This document shows, piece after piece, positions 7,066 to 14,828 of a stretch of DNA of 24,700 nt. This DNA comes from an uncultured Bacilli bacterium (GTDB lineage Bacteria > Bacillota_I > Bacilli_A > RF39 > UBA660), in the NCBI GenBank assembly GCA_934086775.1, contig CAKOIJ010000013.1:1-24700 (forward strand), given 5' to 3'. Each line of letters starts with the position of its first letter. Positions within the stretch are counted from its first letter, which is position 1. The translations under genes and the position numbers were made by a program. The notes under the pieces are model-generated. The model made no database searches. It was not told the DNA's origin and saw only the letters and a list, made by a program, of their open reading frames with translations.

Positions 7066-8061
7066 ATGAAGAAAATTATTATGAGTTTTTTAATTGTTAT
7101 TTTAATTTTTCTTGGTTTTTATTTTAAATCTTATAAATCTCTAGATATTATTAAAAATGAAGAAATGTTTAATGATTATCTATCTAAATATGAAAATAAT
7201 TTAATGGTAGGAAAAGAAGAATTAAGTGAAAAAATAACTAAGGTTGAAAAAGAAAAAGAAAATTTTAAAGAAAATTTAACTAGTAAAATGATTACTTTTA
7301 TTGGAGATTCTGTTATGCTTGGAGCTGAAAAAGTTATAAAAAAGAAGTTTAAAAATGCATATGTTGATGCAGCTATTTCAAGAACTGCTTGGGTTTTAAA
7401 TGAAGCCGTTGAAACGGCAAGGTCTAAAGGTAAACTTGGAGATATTATAGTTATTAATTTAGGTGCGAATGGGGATTGCTCTTTATCTTGCAAGAAACAA
7501 GTACTAGATAAACTTAAGAATAAACAAATTTTTTGGCTTAACACTACTAATTATGATTATGTTAATGAAAGACTTGATAGTTTGGCTAAAGAGTATAGTA
7601 ATTTATATATTATTGATTGGAAAAATTTAAGTAAAAATCATAGTAATTATTTTAATAGTGATAAGATACATTTAACTACTGTTGGTGCTCAAGAGTTTGT
7701 AGAAACTATTTTTAACTCTGTTTATAAGGTTAATGCTAAAAAATATGATGAAGAAAAGAATAAACTTCAAGATGATTATAATTCTAAATTAAGAAATGAA
7801 ATTAGTTTTTATGGTGATAATACTTTAGTAAATAATTTCAATTATTTAGTTGATAAGTTTGATGGAAATAGATTTTATAAAACAGAGTGCTCTGATATAT
7901 CTGAGTTAATAAATGAGGCAATTAAAAATAATACTTTAAGTTATAAAATAGTACTTGTTTATGATAATAAATGTAATATTAAAATAAAAACTAATAGTAA
8001 AGTTTATTATTATGATGGTGATATTAATAAGGTTATTAATGATATACAAAAAAACGTATAG
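7066..8061 (+). CDS. Membrane-anchored SGNH/GDSL-type hydrolase or esterase
   Basis: The 331-residue protein has an uncleaved N-terminal signal anchor (residues 4-20), then a charged coiled stretch (30-73), then an SGNH domain. Block I is ITFIGDSVMLG with nucleophile Ser82; block III is INLGANG with Asn135; the C-terminal DxxH is D199-K-I-H202 in DKIHLT. These are the expected catalytic residues. The domain resembles the extracytoplasmic SGNH half of OafA-type acyltransferases, but the acyltransferase membrane domain is absent. Deacetylation or acyl transfer on cell-wall sugars is therefore a plausible but inferred role. Residues 220-331 form a second, unrecognised domain. It is ended by a hairpin shared with the converging gene. 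Confidence 0.78.
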   Translation: MKKIIMSFLIVILIFLGFYFKSYKSLDIIKNEEMFNDYLSKYENNLMVGKEELSEKITKVEKEKENFKENLTSKMITFIGDSVMLGAEKVIKKKFKNAYVDAAISRTAWVLNEAVETARSKGKLGDIIVINLGANGDCSLSCKKQVLDKLKNKQIFWLNTTNYDYVNERLDSLAKEYSNLYIIDWKNLSKNHSNYFNSDKIHLTTVGAQEFVETIFNSVYKVNAKKYDEEKNKLQDDYNSKLRNEISFYGDNTLVNNFNYLVDKFDGNRFYKTECSDISELINEAIKNNTLSYKIVLVYDNKCNIKIKTNSKVYYYDGDINKVINDIQKNV

Positions 8062-8084
8062 ATATCAAATCTTATATGTTTTTT
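8048..8084. terminator. Bidirectional terminator between converging genes
   Basis: An imperfect stem pairs the A-rich end of the SGNH gene (AAAAAAACGTATAGAT region) with ATCTTATATGTTTTTT (8069-8084). The T run on the plus strand and the A run on the other side would serve both converging genes. Confidence 0.55.
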
Positions 8085-8086
8085 GT

Positions 8087-9727
8087 TTACCATCTATCAC
8101 ATGTTAAATTGTATTTATTACATAATTTTTCATCAAGTATTATTCCTACATCTCCATACATATCTCCACACATACCTTGTGTGATGTTAATATTAGGGTC
8201 TTTTAAAAGTTTTTCTGCTTCAGTTTCGCTATTAAATTCTTCTGGTAATTTATATATATTTTCATCAAGAATTACTAGATAGTTATATTTATATGATATT
8301 GTTCCATTTTCTTCGCTATAATTATATTCAAAATTTGCTACGTTTCTTTGTTTGCTTGATTTTATTTTTTCTAATTTTTCTACAATCCTTTTTTCTATGC
8401 TTTTATCTCTTGTTAGTTTAGAACTCAATTCATCAAATTTGCTTTCTGATATTGTTCCTTCGCTGTTATCATAGTGTTCATCTGAAATTATGCTTAGATA
8501 CTTTGTATCTTTTTTATTTAAGTAATTTTTAAATACTTCATTAAAGTTCGTTGTTATATAAACGTTTCCACATAGTGATGGGATTTTATACCATTCAATA
8601 ACTAATAGATTATCATTTAAGTTTATTTTATCTATAGTTGATGAAACTTTTTTATTAACTGTTATACTATAATAAATTTCTGGGCTTTCTATTTTATAGT
8701 TAACTCCTTCTAACTTATTTATTACTATTATTTCTCCATTTACACGATGTTCTTCTTCTTTTTTATAGTTTGTATCTACTCCAAGTTTTATGTTTGTATT
8801 ATTTATTTTATCTACTAAATTTTTACTACCTTTAACTGTTATTTTAACGTTTTTGCTGTAGTTATAAAAGTTATGAACAGTAATTATTTTATTATCTTCA
8901 TATACATTAATAGCTGTTATTTGTGGGTTTTTAATAGTTATAGTTTTAGTAATTATTTCTTCTCTTCGAGTTCCTTCATTATTTTTATTAATTTTTTCCC
9001 ATTTAGCAGTTAAAGTAATGTTTTCTGTTATTTTAGTTGATGGATCAAATTTCTTTCCATTTAATTGCCACTCGATAAATTTGTATCCTTCTTTTTTAAG
9101 AGGTTCTAGTTTTCCAAGAATTGTGTTTTCTTTAACTATTCTTTCTTCTATTTTATTACTGTCATCTTTAAAAGTTACTGTGTAAGTTTTGACATCCGTC
9201 TTTATTTCCTCAAGTATTTCTTCTTCATTTATATACTCTTTTATGTCAATAAATACATTAAAATTATTAGTGTAATCAGGGTTTTCTTTTATTTTGTTTT
9301 TTATTTCGTTATAGTCAATTTTTTCGTAATCAGTAATTAGATTTATTTCAGAAAATGCAATGTTATTTTCTCTTGCTTTATCCATAATCATTATTATGCT
9401 TTCTAAGTATGTTTTATTAGTGAAGTCTAGATTTTTATATATGTCTTTAGCATCATTATTTATGAGTTCACTTTCAGTTACCTTGTTTTCAATAGACGAA
9501 CATATTTTTTTTTCTCCGTAATCATTAGTACATTCAAAGTAAGTTTCTTCAAACACTAGTTTAACTAATGGATTTATACTTACATATAATGTATATGTTT
9601 CTTTTTTTAGTTCTTTTTTGTTATTAGTATTTTTGTTTTTATAAAGAAATATTCCAAGTAAACAAACTACTACTATTATAGTTATAATTCCAAATATTAT
9701 TTTTTTATTTTTAAATATCTTTTTCAT
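8087..9727 (-). CDS. RsgI-like membrane-anchored extracellular protein with Listeria-Bacteroides repeat
   Basis: A 546-residue single-pass protein starting behind AAGGAAGTG. Residues 1-8 are a basic cytoplasmic tail; 9-29 span the membrane. Residues about 45-135 (YVSINPLVKLVFE ... NNDAKDIYKNLDF ... IIMIMDKARENN) match the pattern of the extracytoplasmic middle domain of RsgI anti-sigma factors (xxDINPSIEL ... NEDAKKLL ... AVELIxxKA). Residues 182-244 (TVTFKDD ... GYKFIEW ... ITLTAKW) are one InlB-B-type/Flg_new repeat. The remaining 300 residues are beta-rich and unrecognised, with C-terminal cysteines (GMCGD, KLCNKYNLTCDRW). The short cytoplasmic tail lacks an RsgI_N sigma-binding domain, and no sigma factor gene is adjacent, so a sensor or anti-sigma role is not shown. 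An adhesin or wall-interacting protein is equally possible. Confidence 0.6.
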   Translation of the reverse strand: MKKIFKNKKIIFGIITIIVVVCLLGIFLYKNKNTNNKKELKKETYTLYVSINPLVKLVFEETYFECTNDYGEKKICSSIENKVTESELINNDAKDIYKNLDFTNKTYLESIIMIMDKARENNIAFSEINLITDYEKIDYNEIKNKIKENPDYTNNFNVFIDIKEYINEEEILEEIKTDVKTYTVTFKDDSNKIEERIVKENTILGKLEPLKKEGYKFIEWQLNGKKFDPSTKITENITLTAKWEKINKNNEGTRREEIITKTITIKNPQITAINVYEDNKIITVHNFYNYSKNVKITVKGSKNLVDKINNTNIKLGVDTNYKKEEEHRVNGEIIVINKLEGVNYKIESPEIYYSITVNKKVSSTIDKINLNDNLLVIEWYKIPSLCGNVYITTNFNEVFKNYLNKKDTKYLSIISDEHYDNSEGTISESKFDELSSKLTRDKSIEKRIVEKLEKIKSSKQRNVANFEYNYSEENGTISYKYNYLVILDENIYKLPEEFNSETEAEKLLKDPNINITQGMCGDMYGDVGIILDEKLCNKYNLTCDRW

Positions 9728-9801
9728 AAAGCACTTCCTTTTTAATTTTCTTTATCATATCACATTTTTGGCTTGAATGATATATTTATTTTTAAAAAAT
9801 A

Positions 9802-9830
9802 TTGAAAAAATGTACCAAATATGGTATTAT
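9802..9830 (+). promoter_or_regulatory. Sigma-A promoter of the kinase-like gene
   Basis: TTGAAA (9802-9807), a 17-bp spacer and TATTAT (9825-9830) preceded by TGG make a good promoter with an extended -10. Transcription would begin near 9837. This excludes the upstream in-frame ATG at 9777 as the start of the gene. Confidence 0.75.
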
Positions 9831-9860
9831 ATAAAACCGATATGTTGGTGGGGGGGTAGT

Positions 9861-10586
9861 ATGGAATTTTGTAGTGTTCAAGATTTGAAAAAATTCTTAT
9901 TTAAACAAAAGTTTTTGGGTAGTGGATCTCAGGGCTCTTGTTTTGTTAATTTTGAAAGAAATACTGTTTATAAAATTTTTAATGCTTTTTTAATAGATGA
10001 AGAAGATCCTTGTTATAGTTATAATGATATAATGAGATTTAGCTTGGTTAAAAACGGGTCTTTTGTGTGGCCAGTAGACATTATAAAAGTTGGTAATGTA
10101 ATAGTAGGTTATACTATGCCTTATGTTAATTCTGTTGATTTGTTTAGGATAAATCCTTTAAAGATTAATTTAGATTTATTAAAAAATTTTATAAATAAGA
10201 CTTATGAAGATATCAATTTAATTACTTTAAGAGATATTAAAATTTATGACTTACTTTATAATATAATGTTTAGTGAAAATGGTTTTAAAGTTATAGATAC
10301 TTTGGAGTATTCAAGTGGTAAAATAAATTATTTATTAAACAGGGGTTATTTTGATTATGCGATTATGCTTTTTTTAGTAGACGGATTTTTTGACTCAGTT
10401 GTTTATGATGACAAGTTATTAAGAAAAATGTATTTAAATAAAGAGGTTTCTTCAATTTATTTTATTGATGAGTTTAAGAAAAAACTTTCTAGTTTAATTG
10501 ATAAAGATATTACTAAACTCGAAGATGCTAAAAAATTTGTGCTTCATAGAAATGGAGAGTATATTAGAGATTTAAAACTTATTTAA
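9861..10586 (+). CDS. Divergent protein-kinase-like protein, possibly a pseudokinase
   Basis: Starting at ATG 9861, behind a G-rich ribosome site and downstream of the promoter at 9802-9830, the protein has 241 residues. It follows the order of a small kinase fold. There is a glycine loop LGSGSQGSCF (19-28), a beta-3 lysine in VYKIF (K38), a hinge-like GYTMPYV (83-89), then LRDIKIYDLLYNIMF and FKVIDT, the last resembling the metal-binding DFG aspartate (D146). N134 fits the catalytic-loop Asn of N-I-L, but the position five residues before it is Tyr129, with Asp125 and Asp130 nearby. The catalytic Asp is therefore displaced or absent. No membrane segment is seen. The substrate is unknown. It forms its own short transcription unit, with another promoter before the next gene. 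Confidence 0.6.
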   Translation: MEFCSVQDLKKFLFKQKFLGSGSQGSCFVNFERNTVYKIFNAFLIDEEDPCYSYNDIMRFSLVKNGSFVWPVDIIKVGNVIVGYTMPYVNSVDLFRINPLKINLDLLKNFINKTYEDINLITLRDIKIYDLLYNIMFSENGFKVIDTLEYSSGKINYLLNRGYFDYAIMLFLVDGFFDSVVYDDKLLRKMYLNKEVSSIYFIDEFKKKLSSLIDKDITKLEDAKKFVLHRNGEYIRDLKLI

Positions 10587-10592
10587 AAACTC

Positions 10593-10621
10593 TTTAGTAA
10601 TTTCAAATATTGTGATAAAAT
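10593..10621 (+). promoter_or_regulatory. Candidate promoter of the membrane-anchored coiled protein
   Basis: TTTAGT (10593-10598), 17 bp, then TAAAAT (10616-10621) preceded by TGA as an extended -10. The predicted start near 10628 leaves a leader of about 18 nt containing GAGGTGA. Confidence 0.5.
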
Positions 10622-10645
10622 ATTATTATAGAGGTGAAGAAAGTA

Positions 10646-11197
10646 ATGGTTGCAATCTATATTTGTGGAGTTGTTGTAATAGTTTTTTGTTTTTTAGGTA
10701 TATTTTATTTAACTAAAAGTGAACAGGTTGTTATGCTTGTGTATAAGATGAACATGTGTGATAAGGAAATTAATGAGTTTTTAGATATTAAGGAAAGTTT
10801 GATTATTAGAATTATTAATATTATAAGTAGGGAATTAAAAGCTGAATATAAAATATTTGATAAAGTTAAAAATATTAAAACTAGTAAGATCAATAATTTT
10901 GAGAGAGATATTTTACTTACGGAAGCTTTTGAAGAAATAAATAATATTTATTTGGATAATCCTAATCTTAAAGATATTAAAAGTTTTGATGGTCTTATTA
11001 GAGATGTAAAAAAAAATGAAGTTAAGTTAGTAAGTTTAAGAACATTATATAATAAATGTACTTTTGAATTTAATGATTTATATAAGAAGTTTCCTTATAA
11101 TATAATATGCAAAATAAGGAAATTTAAGTTGAGAAGTGTTTATCAAGGTAAGGAATTAAATGGTGAGATAGAGAAAGAGTTAAATTTTTCATTTTAA
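10646..11197 (+). CDS. Membrane-anchored coiled protein of unknown function
   Basis: The 183-residue protein has an N-terminal membrane segment (MVAIYICGVVVIVFCFLGIF), then an alpha-helical, charged region with coiled-coil character to the C-terminus. I prefer the ATG at 10646 because GAGGTGA (10631-10637) is then a well-spaced ribosome site; the in-frame GTG at 10634 lies inside that site. The short N-out or N-in helix followed by a long helical tail is reminiscent of LemA-type proteins, but no LemA signature is clear, so no function is assigned. It converges on ung with a 4-base overlap of stop codons and a shared terminator. Confidence 0.65.
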   Translation: MVAIYICGVVVIVFCFLGIFYLTKSEQVVMLVYKMNMCDKEINEFLDIKESLIIRIINIISRELKAEYKIFDKVKNIKTSKINNFERDILLTEAFEEINNIYLDNPNLKDIKSFDGLIRDVKKNEVKLVSLRTLYNKCTFEFNDLYKKFPYNIICKIRKFKLRSVYQGKELNGEIEKELNFSF

Positions 11198-11205
11198 CTC
11201 TTTTT
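11174..11205. terminator. Bidirectional terminator embedded in two converging gene ends
   Basis: AAAGAGTTAAA (11174-11184) pairs with TTTAACTCTTT (11193-11203), followed by more T. The stem contains the stop codons of both the upstream plus-strand gene and ung on the minus strand. Confidence 0.8.
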
Positions 11206-11865
11206 ATTTAAGTCAAAGTCGACTTCTTTTATTCCATTACTTTTAAGAAAATTGTTTGCTTTTGAAAAAGGTTTACTTCCGAAAAAACCATTCTTTGCTG
11301 AAAAAGGACTTGGGTGTACACTTTCTATTATTAAGTGTTTTTTATTTGTTATAAATACTTTTTTGTTTCTTGCGAAGTTACCCCATAATATAAATACTAT
11401 AGGTGTTTCTTTGTTATTAAGAAGTTTAATGATGTGATCTGTTAGAAGGTTCCATCCTAAGTTTTGATGTGAAGCGGCTTCATCTTTTTTTACTGTAAGT
11501 ATACTATTTAGTAAAAGTACTCCTTCTTTAGCCCATGAAGTTAAGTCTCCGCATTCGGGTTCAGTTATTCCTAAATCTGTTTTAATTTCTTTAAAAATGT
11601 TCTTAAGAGAAGGTGGAAGTTTAACTCCCTTTTGTACGGAAAAGGATAAACCATGTGCTTCTCCTTCGCCATGGTATGGATCTTGCCCTAGTATAACTAT
11701 TTTTACATCTTTATATGGTGTTAGTTTTAAGGCATTAAATATGTTATCAAATTCTGGATAACATGTACTTTCTTTGTATTTTTCTTTTATTAAGTTCATA
11801 AATTTTTTAAAACCCAAACTATTCCATATTGGCGCTAGTATATCGTCCCAGTCATTTCCTATCAT
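11194..11865 (-). CDS. ung: Uracil-DNA glycosylase, family 1
   Basis: Removes uracil from DNA as the first step of base-excision repair. Starting at the ATG at 11865 (MIGNDWDDIL) gives 223 residues, the normal family length. GGTGA lies five bases upstream. The longer frame to 11979 would overlap the transporter gene and adds a non-homologous leader. Hallmarks are LGQDPYHG with catalytic Asp62, GEAHGLSFSV, the uracil-contact Asn region LLLNSILTV, FILWGNFA, and the DNA-minor-groove loop ESVHPSPFSA with catalytic His. It lies 29 bases behind the transporter gene on the same strand and may be cotranscribed with it. All catalytic residues are present. Confidence 0.97.
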   Translation of the reverse strand: MIGNDWDDILAPIWNSLGFKKFMNLIKEKYKESTCYPEFDNIFNALKLTPYKDVKIVILGQDPYHGEGEAHGLSFSVQKGVKLPPSLKNIFKEIKTDLGITEPECGDLTSWAKEGVLLLNSILTVKKDEAASHQNLGWNLLTDHIIKLLNNKETPIVFILWGNFARNKKVFITNKKHLIIESVHPSPFSAKNGFFGSKPFSKANNFLKSNGIKEVDFDLNKKS

Positions 11866-11894
11866 TTTAATCACCATCTTAATTTTATCATAAA

Positions 11895-13085
11895 TTATTC
11901 TAATTTGTTTATTAATTTGTAAATTACATATGAATTTAGCATAATTAAGATTAGCATCATGAAATCTATTATCTTCCATACTATAGATGTACTTATAAAT
12001 ATTCCTATGAATATAGATAAACTTATAATGAATTTCGTTAGATTTATTGTTGCTTTATTACTTGTTAAGTATTCTATGTTGCTAGTTCCTATGTAAATTC
12101 CCGATATGGTAGCAGATGTTGCTAACAGAGTGATTATTAAATTTAAAAAATAATTACCTATGTTTCCATAATGAAACACAAATGCATTTTTTAGAAGAAA
12201 AAAATATGATTGATTATTTTCATTTGTTTTTAATATATATGTTAAAAGAAATATACTTATTAATGTGGATATTATGAAAACTAAAAAGTATGAGGTTAAA
12301 ACAAGCGTATTAGCAGTTGTTTCTTTATTTTCATCATTTATTCCACTTGACATACTAGTAGTTCCTATTAATAGTTCGTTAAGGAATATACTTCTTTTTA
12401 TTCCAATTAATAAACTTATTAGTATACTTTTTATATTAAATAAATCTTTTATAATTAATGTGATTATTTTAGGTAAATAATTTATATTTTTAAAAAAAGA
12501 TATAAGTAATAGACTTAGTATAAATAAGGTAATGATTGGCATGATTTTATTTAATGTCTTTCTTATTTCAGTAGTGTCATTAGTTATTAAAAGTGAAACT
12601 AATACTATTGTGATTATTAGTAGTATTTTTTTATTTACTTGTAGTGTATTTGAAACAATGTTTGATTGTAATACTAAAAAGAAAATGGAGTATGTAATTA
12701 TAAAAAGAGTTAATATTATTATACTTAATGTGTTTTTTTTAAGTCCAAATTTTGTTATGTAGTGAGGACCACTTATGTATTTGTTATTTTTCTTTTGTTT
12801 GTATTTACTTCCTAAATAACTTTCTGCATATATTATACTGGAAGTTAAAAATGTAAAAATGCCTATCCATACGACTACACTGGGGCCACCGACAAAAACT
12901 GCCATGCTGGTACCTACTATAGCGCCTACACCCATTTTTGAACCGAGTGCTAAAGCTAAATTATCAAAGTTTATTGTTTTAGTAAGACTTATAATTTTGT
13001 AATTTTTATAGTTTATTTTTTTTGATATTTTAATTCCTAAAAAAACAGATGTAAGTATTAAGATTAACCATAATATATCTAACAT
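11895..13085 (-). CDS. Divergent AGCS-family (alanine/sodium symporter-like) transporter
   Basis: A 396-residue polytopic membrane protein with about ten to eleven hydrophobic segments. Residues about 47-100 (LGSKMGVGAIVGTSMAVFVGGPSVVVWIGIFTFLTSSIIYAESYLGSKYK) keep the frame of the AGCS signature, normally GxGNIxGVAxAxxxGGPGAVFWMW...KFxExxL. The Asn and the GGPG-FWMW core are altered, however. The family imports alanine or glycine with sodium. The protein is shorter than typical members (roughly 450-480), and the substrate-contact residues are changed, so another small substrate is possible. No good ribosome site precedes the ATG at 13085, and no alternative start fits better. Confidence 0.7.
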   Translation of the reverse strand: MLDILWLILILTSVFLGIKISKKINYKNYKIISLTKTINFDNLALALGSKMGVGAIVGTSMAVFVGGPSVVVWIGIFTFLTSSIIYAESYLGSKYKQKKNNKYISGPHYITKFGLKKNTLSIIILTLFIITYSIFFLVLQSNIVSNTLQVNKKILLIITIVLVSLLITNDTTEIRKTLNKIMPIITLFILSLLLISFFKNINYLPKIITLIIKDLFNIKSILISLLIGIKRSIFLNELLIGTTSMSSGINDENKETTANTLVLTSYFLVFIISTLISIFLLTYILKTNENNQSYFFLLKNAFVFHYGNIGNYFLNLIITLLATSATISGIYIGTSNIEYLTSNKATINLTKFIISLSIFIGIFISTSIVWKIIDFMMLILIMLNSYVIYKLINKLE

Positions 13086-13183
13086 ATTTAAATATATTTG
13101 AATTTTTGTAAAATTATGTGTAAATTTTAATCTTATTTTGTCGAATTTATGTTTTTTATTTAAAAATATGTTAAACTTGTATC

Positions 13184-13366
13184 GTGATTAATATGAAATT
13201 ATGTGATTTTACGAGTAGTGAAGTGGTAAGAGCAGTAAAGATGTGTTTTATAAGTAGTTTCATTTTGGCTTTCTTCATTTATATGGGGATTAGTCATTTG
13301 TATGATGTTATATTTCCGGTGGTTTTTATAACTTATACAGTTAAATATTATTCAATAGAAGATTAG
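13184..13366 (+). CDS. Small single-pass or two-helix membrane protein
   Basis: This 60-residue frame starts at GTG 13184, or ATG 13193 as an alternative. It has a hydrophobic segment at about residues 21-37 (MCFISSFILAFFIYMG) and a second at 40-52. It ends nine bases before tatD, whose ribosome site AGGTGG overlaps its stop, so the two are probably cotranscribed. No family is recognised. A leader role or a real small membrane protein are both possible; the hydrophobic pattern and tight spacing favour a real gene. Confidence 0.5.
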   Translation: MINMKLCDFTSSEVVRAVKMCFISSFILAFFIYMGISHLYDVIFPVVFITYTVKYYSIED

Positions 13367-13375
13367 GTGGTTTAG

Positions 13376-14125
13376 ATGTTTATTGATACACACTGCCATA
13401 TTCCTTTTGATGAAAAAGAGGAATATGTTTTTGATGCAAAAAAAAATAATGTTAATGTTTTGGTTACAGCAAGCGAAGATTATGAGTCTTCACTTTTAAA
13501 TGTTGAAATGTCAAATATATTTGATTGTGTTTTTTCGTGTGTTGGTGTGCATCCTGGACATGCAAGTGAGTTTGAGAATGAAGATATTATTAAATTTGAA
13601 GAACTTATAAAGAATGATAAAGTAGTTGGAATAGGTGAAATAGGACTAGATTACTATTATGGTAAAGTTAATAGAGAAAGACAAATAGAAGTATTTAAAT
13701 TGTTTTTAGATTTAGCAAGTAAATACCATTTACCTGTTGTTATTCATTCTAGGGATGCATATTTAGATACTATAAATATTCTTAAAGAATATGATTTAAA
13801 AGGTATTATTCACTGCTTTACATCTTCATATGAGGTAGGTATGGAATATATTAAACTTGGTTATAAACTTGGTATTGGTGGAGTTTTAACTTTTAAAAAT
13901 TCTAAACTGTTTGAAGCGGTTAAACGATTTCCTAAAGAAAATTTAGTTCTTGAAACAGATGCTCCTTTTTTAACACCTCATCCTTTTAGAGGAAAGGAAA
14001 ACTCTAGTAAGTATATTCCTATTATAGCAGAATGTTTAGCTTCTCATTTGGGAATTTCTAAAGAAGAAGTGGCTAATTTTACTTCACATAATGCTAAGGA
14101 AGTATTTGATAGAATGAGTATTTAG
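13376..14125 (+). CDS. tatD: TatD-family metal-dependent deoxyribonuclease
   Basis: A 249-residue TIM-barrel hydrolase of the amidohydrolase superfamily, active as a 3'-5' DNA exonuclease in the studied members and implicated in DNA repair. The metal ligands are in place: DTHCHIPF (H6, H8), the IGEIGLDYYY glutamate, VVIHSRD, GIIHCFTSS, and LETDAPFLTPHPFRG with the final Asp. The order tatD, wall hydrolase, ksgA, yabG matches the Bacillus subtilis yabD-yabE-rnmV-ksgA-yabG region except that rnmV is missing. AGGTGG precedes the ATG. Confidence 0.95.
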   Translation: MFIDTHCHIPFDEKEEYVFDAKKNNVNVLVTASEDYESSLLNVEMSNIFDCVFSCVGVHPGHASEFENEDIIKFEELIKNDKVVGIGEIGLDYYYGKVNRERQIEVFKLFLDLASKYHLPVVIHSRDAYLDTINILKEYDLKGIIHCFTSSYEVGMEYIKLGYKLGIGGVLTFKNSKLFEAVKRFPKENLVLETDAPFLTPHPFRGKENSSKYIPIIAECLASHLGISKEEVANFTSHNAKEVFDRMSI

Positions 14126-14158
14126 TTATTAGTAATTTATGGTAAAATGGCGTTAATT

Positions 14159-14187
14159 TTGACAAGTAAACTATTATTTGGTATAAT
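14159..14187 (+). promoter_or_regulatory. Consensus sigma-A promoter before the wall hydrolase-ksgA unit
   Basis: TTGACA (14159-14164), a 17-bp spacer and TATAAT (14182-14187) with TGG making an extended -10. It is the strongest promoter in the window by match, and it gives a start near 14194. Confidence 0.88.
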
Positions 14188-14210
14188 TATTTTACTGGGA
14201 GAGTGTAAAA

Positions 14211-14828
14211 GTGAAGAAGTACAAACCGAAGAAATGGTTTATTTATACAAGAATTATTGCTGTTTTTATTTGTATTTTCTTTTTTAGTAGAACAACTAAT
14301 GAAGTTTATAAAGAGATAACAGTTAATAATGATAATGATACTAAAAGTCTTAAAAAAGAAGTTATCATTAGCAATAAAGAAGAGATATATGTTGCTGAAA
14401 ATCCTATTTTGAATGAGTATACAAGTATACCTGAATTAGGTTTTAATGTGACGCTTGGTAATAAAAAATATGATTTAAGTTTAAGCGATTATAATCTTTT
14501 AGTTGCAGTTGTTGCAAGTGAAAGTAATGTTTATAAAGATGATATTCTAGCAGTTATGAGTGTTATTTTAAACAGAGCTGATGCTAAAAATATATCTCCA
14601 ATAGATGTTATTACTGCTAAAGGTCAATTCAGTGGTTATTTAGGTGGTCATTATTTGAAATATATGAATTCTGATGGATCTTTAATTACAAAGACTGCTC
14701 ATATACAAGAAGTTGTAAGTGATGCATTAAATGGACTTAGAAATAATAATTATTATAGTTTTAGATCTAACTGGGTAGTAGATTATAGTGATAATTTAAT
14801 CGTTCCTAAAGGAAATAGGTATAGATAA
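14211..14828 (+). CDS. SleB/CwlJ-type cell-wall hydrolase
   Basis: The 205-residue protein starts at GTG 14211 behind GGGAGAG. It has an N-terminal signal anchor (residues 10-25), a linker, and a C-terminal Hydrolase_2 (SleB) domain from about residue 90. The catalytic-Glu region reads LVAVVASESNVYKDDILAVMSVILNRAD, matching the family pattern 'RxVxAEAxGExxxGQxAVAxVILNR', and is followed by ITAKGQFSGY. Such enzymes cleave spore cortex or vegetative peptidoglycan. It stands where Bacillus has yabE/rpfB, a different wall-hydrolase fold. Its stop overlaps the ksgA start by one base (TAATG), so the two are translationally coupled. Confidence 0.82.
   Translation: MKKYKPKKWFIYTRIIAVFICIFFFSRTTNEVYKEITVNNDNDTKSLKKEVIISNKEEIYVAENPILNEYTSIPELGFNVTLGNKKYDLSLSDYNLLVAVVASESNVYKDDILAVMSVILNRADAKNISPIDVITAKGQFSGYLGGHYLKYMNSDGSLITKTAHIQEVVSDALNGLRNNNYYSFRSNWVVDYSDNLIVPKGNRYR

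Noticed and set aside
9777..9860. 28-residue N-terminal extension of the kinase-like protein
   Set aside because: A good promoter lies within this stretch, so it is untranscribed in this gene's mRNA.
11866..11979. N-terminal extension of uracil-DNA glycosylase
   Set aside because: It overlaps the transporter gene, is not homologous to the family, and a good ribosome site precedes the ATG at 11865.
14126..14158. Terminator between tatD and the wall-hydrolase gene
   Set aside because: No stem with a T tail is present; only the promoter at 14159 separates the units.
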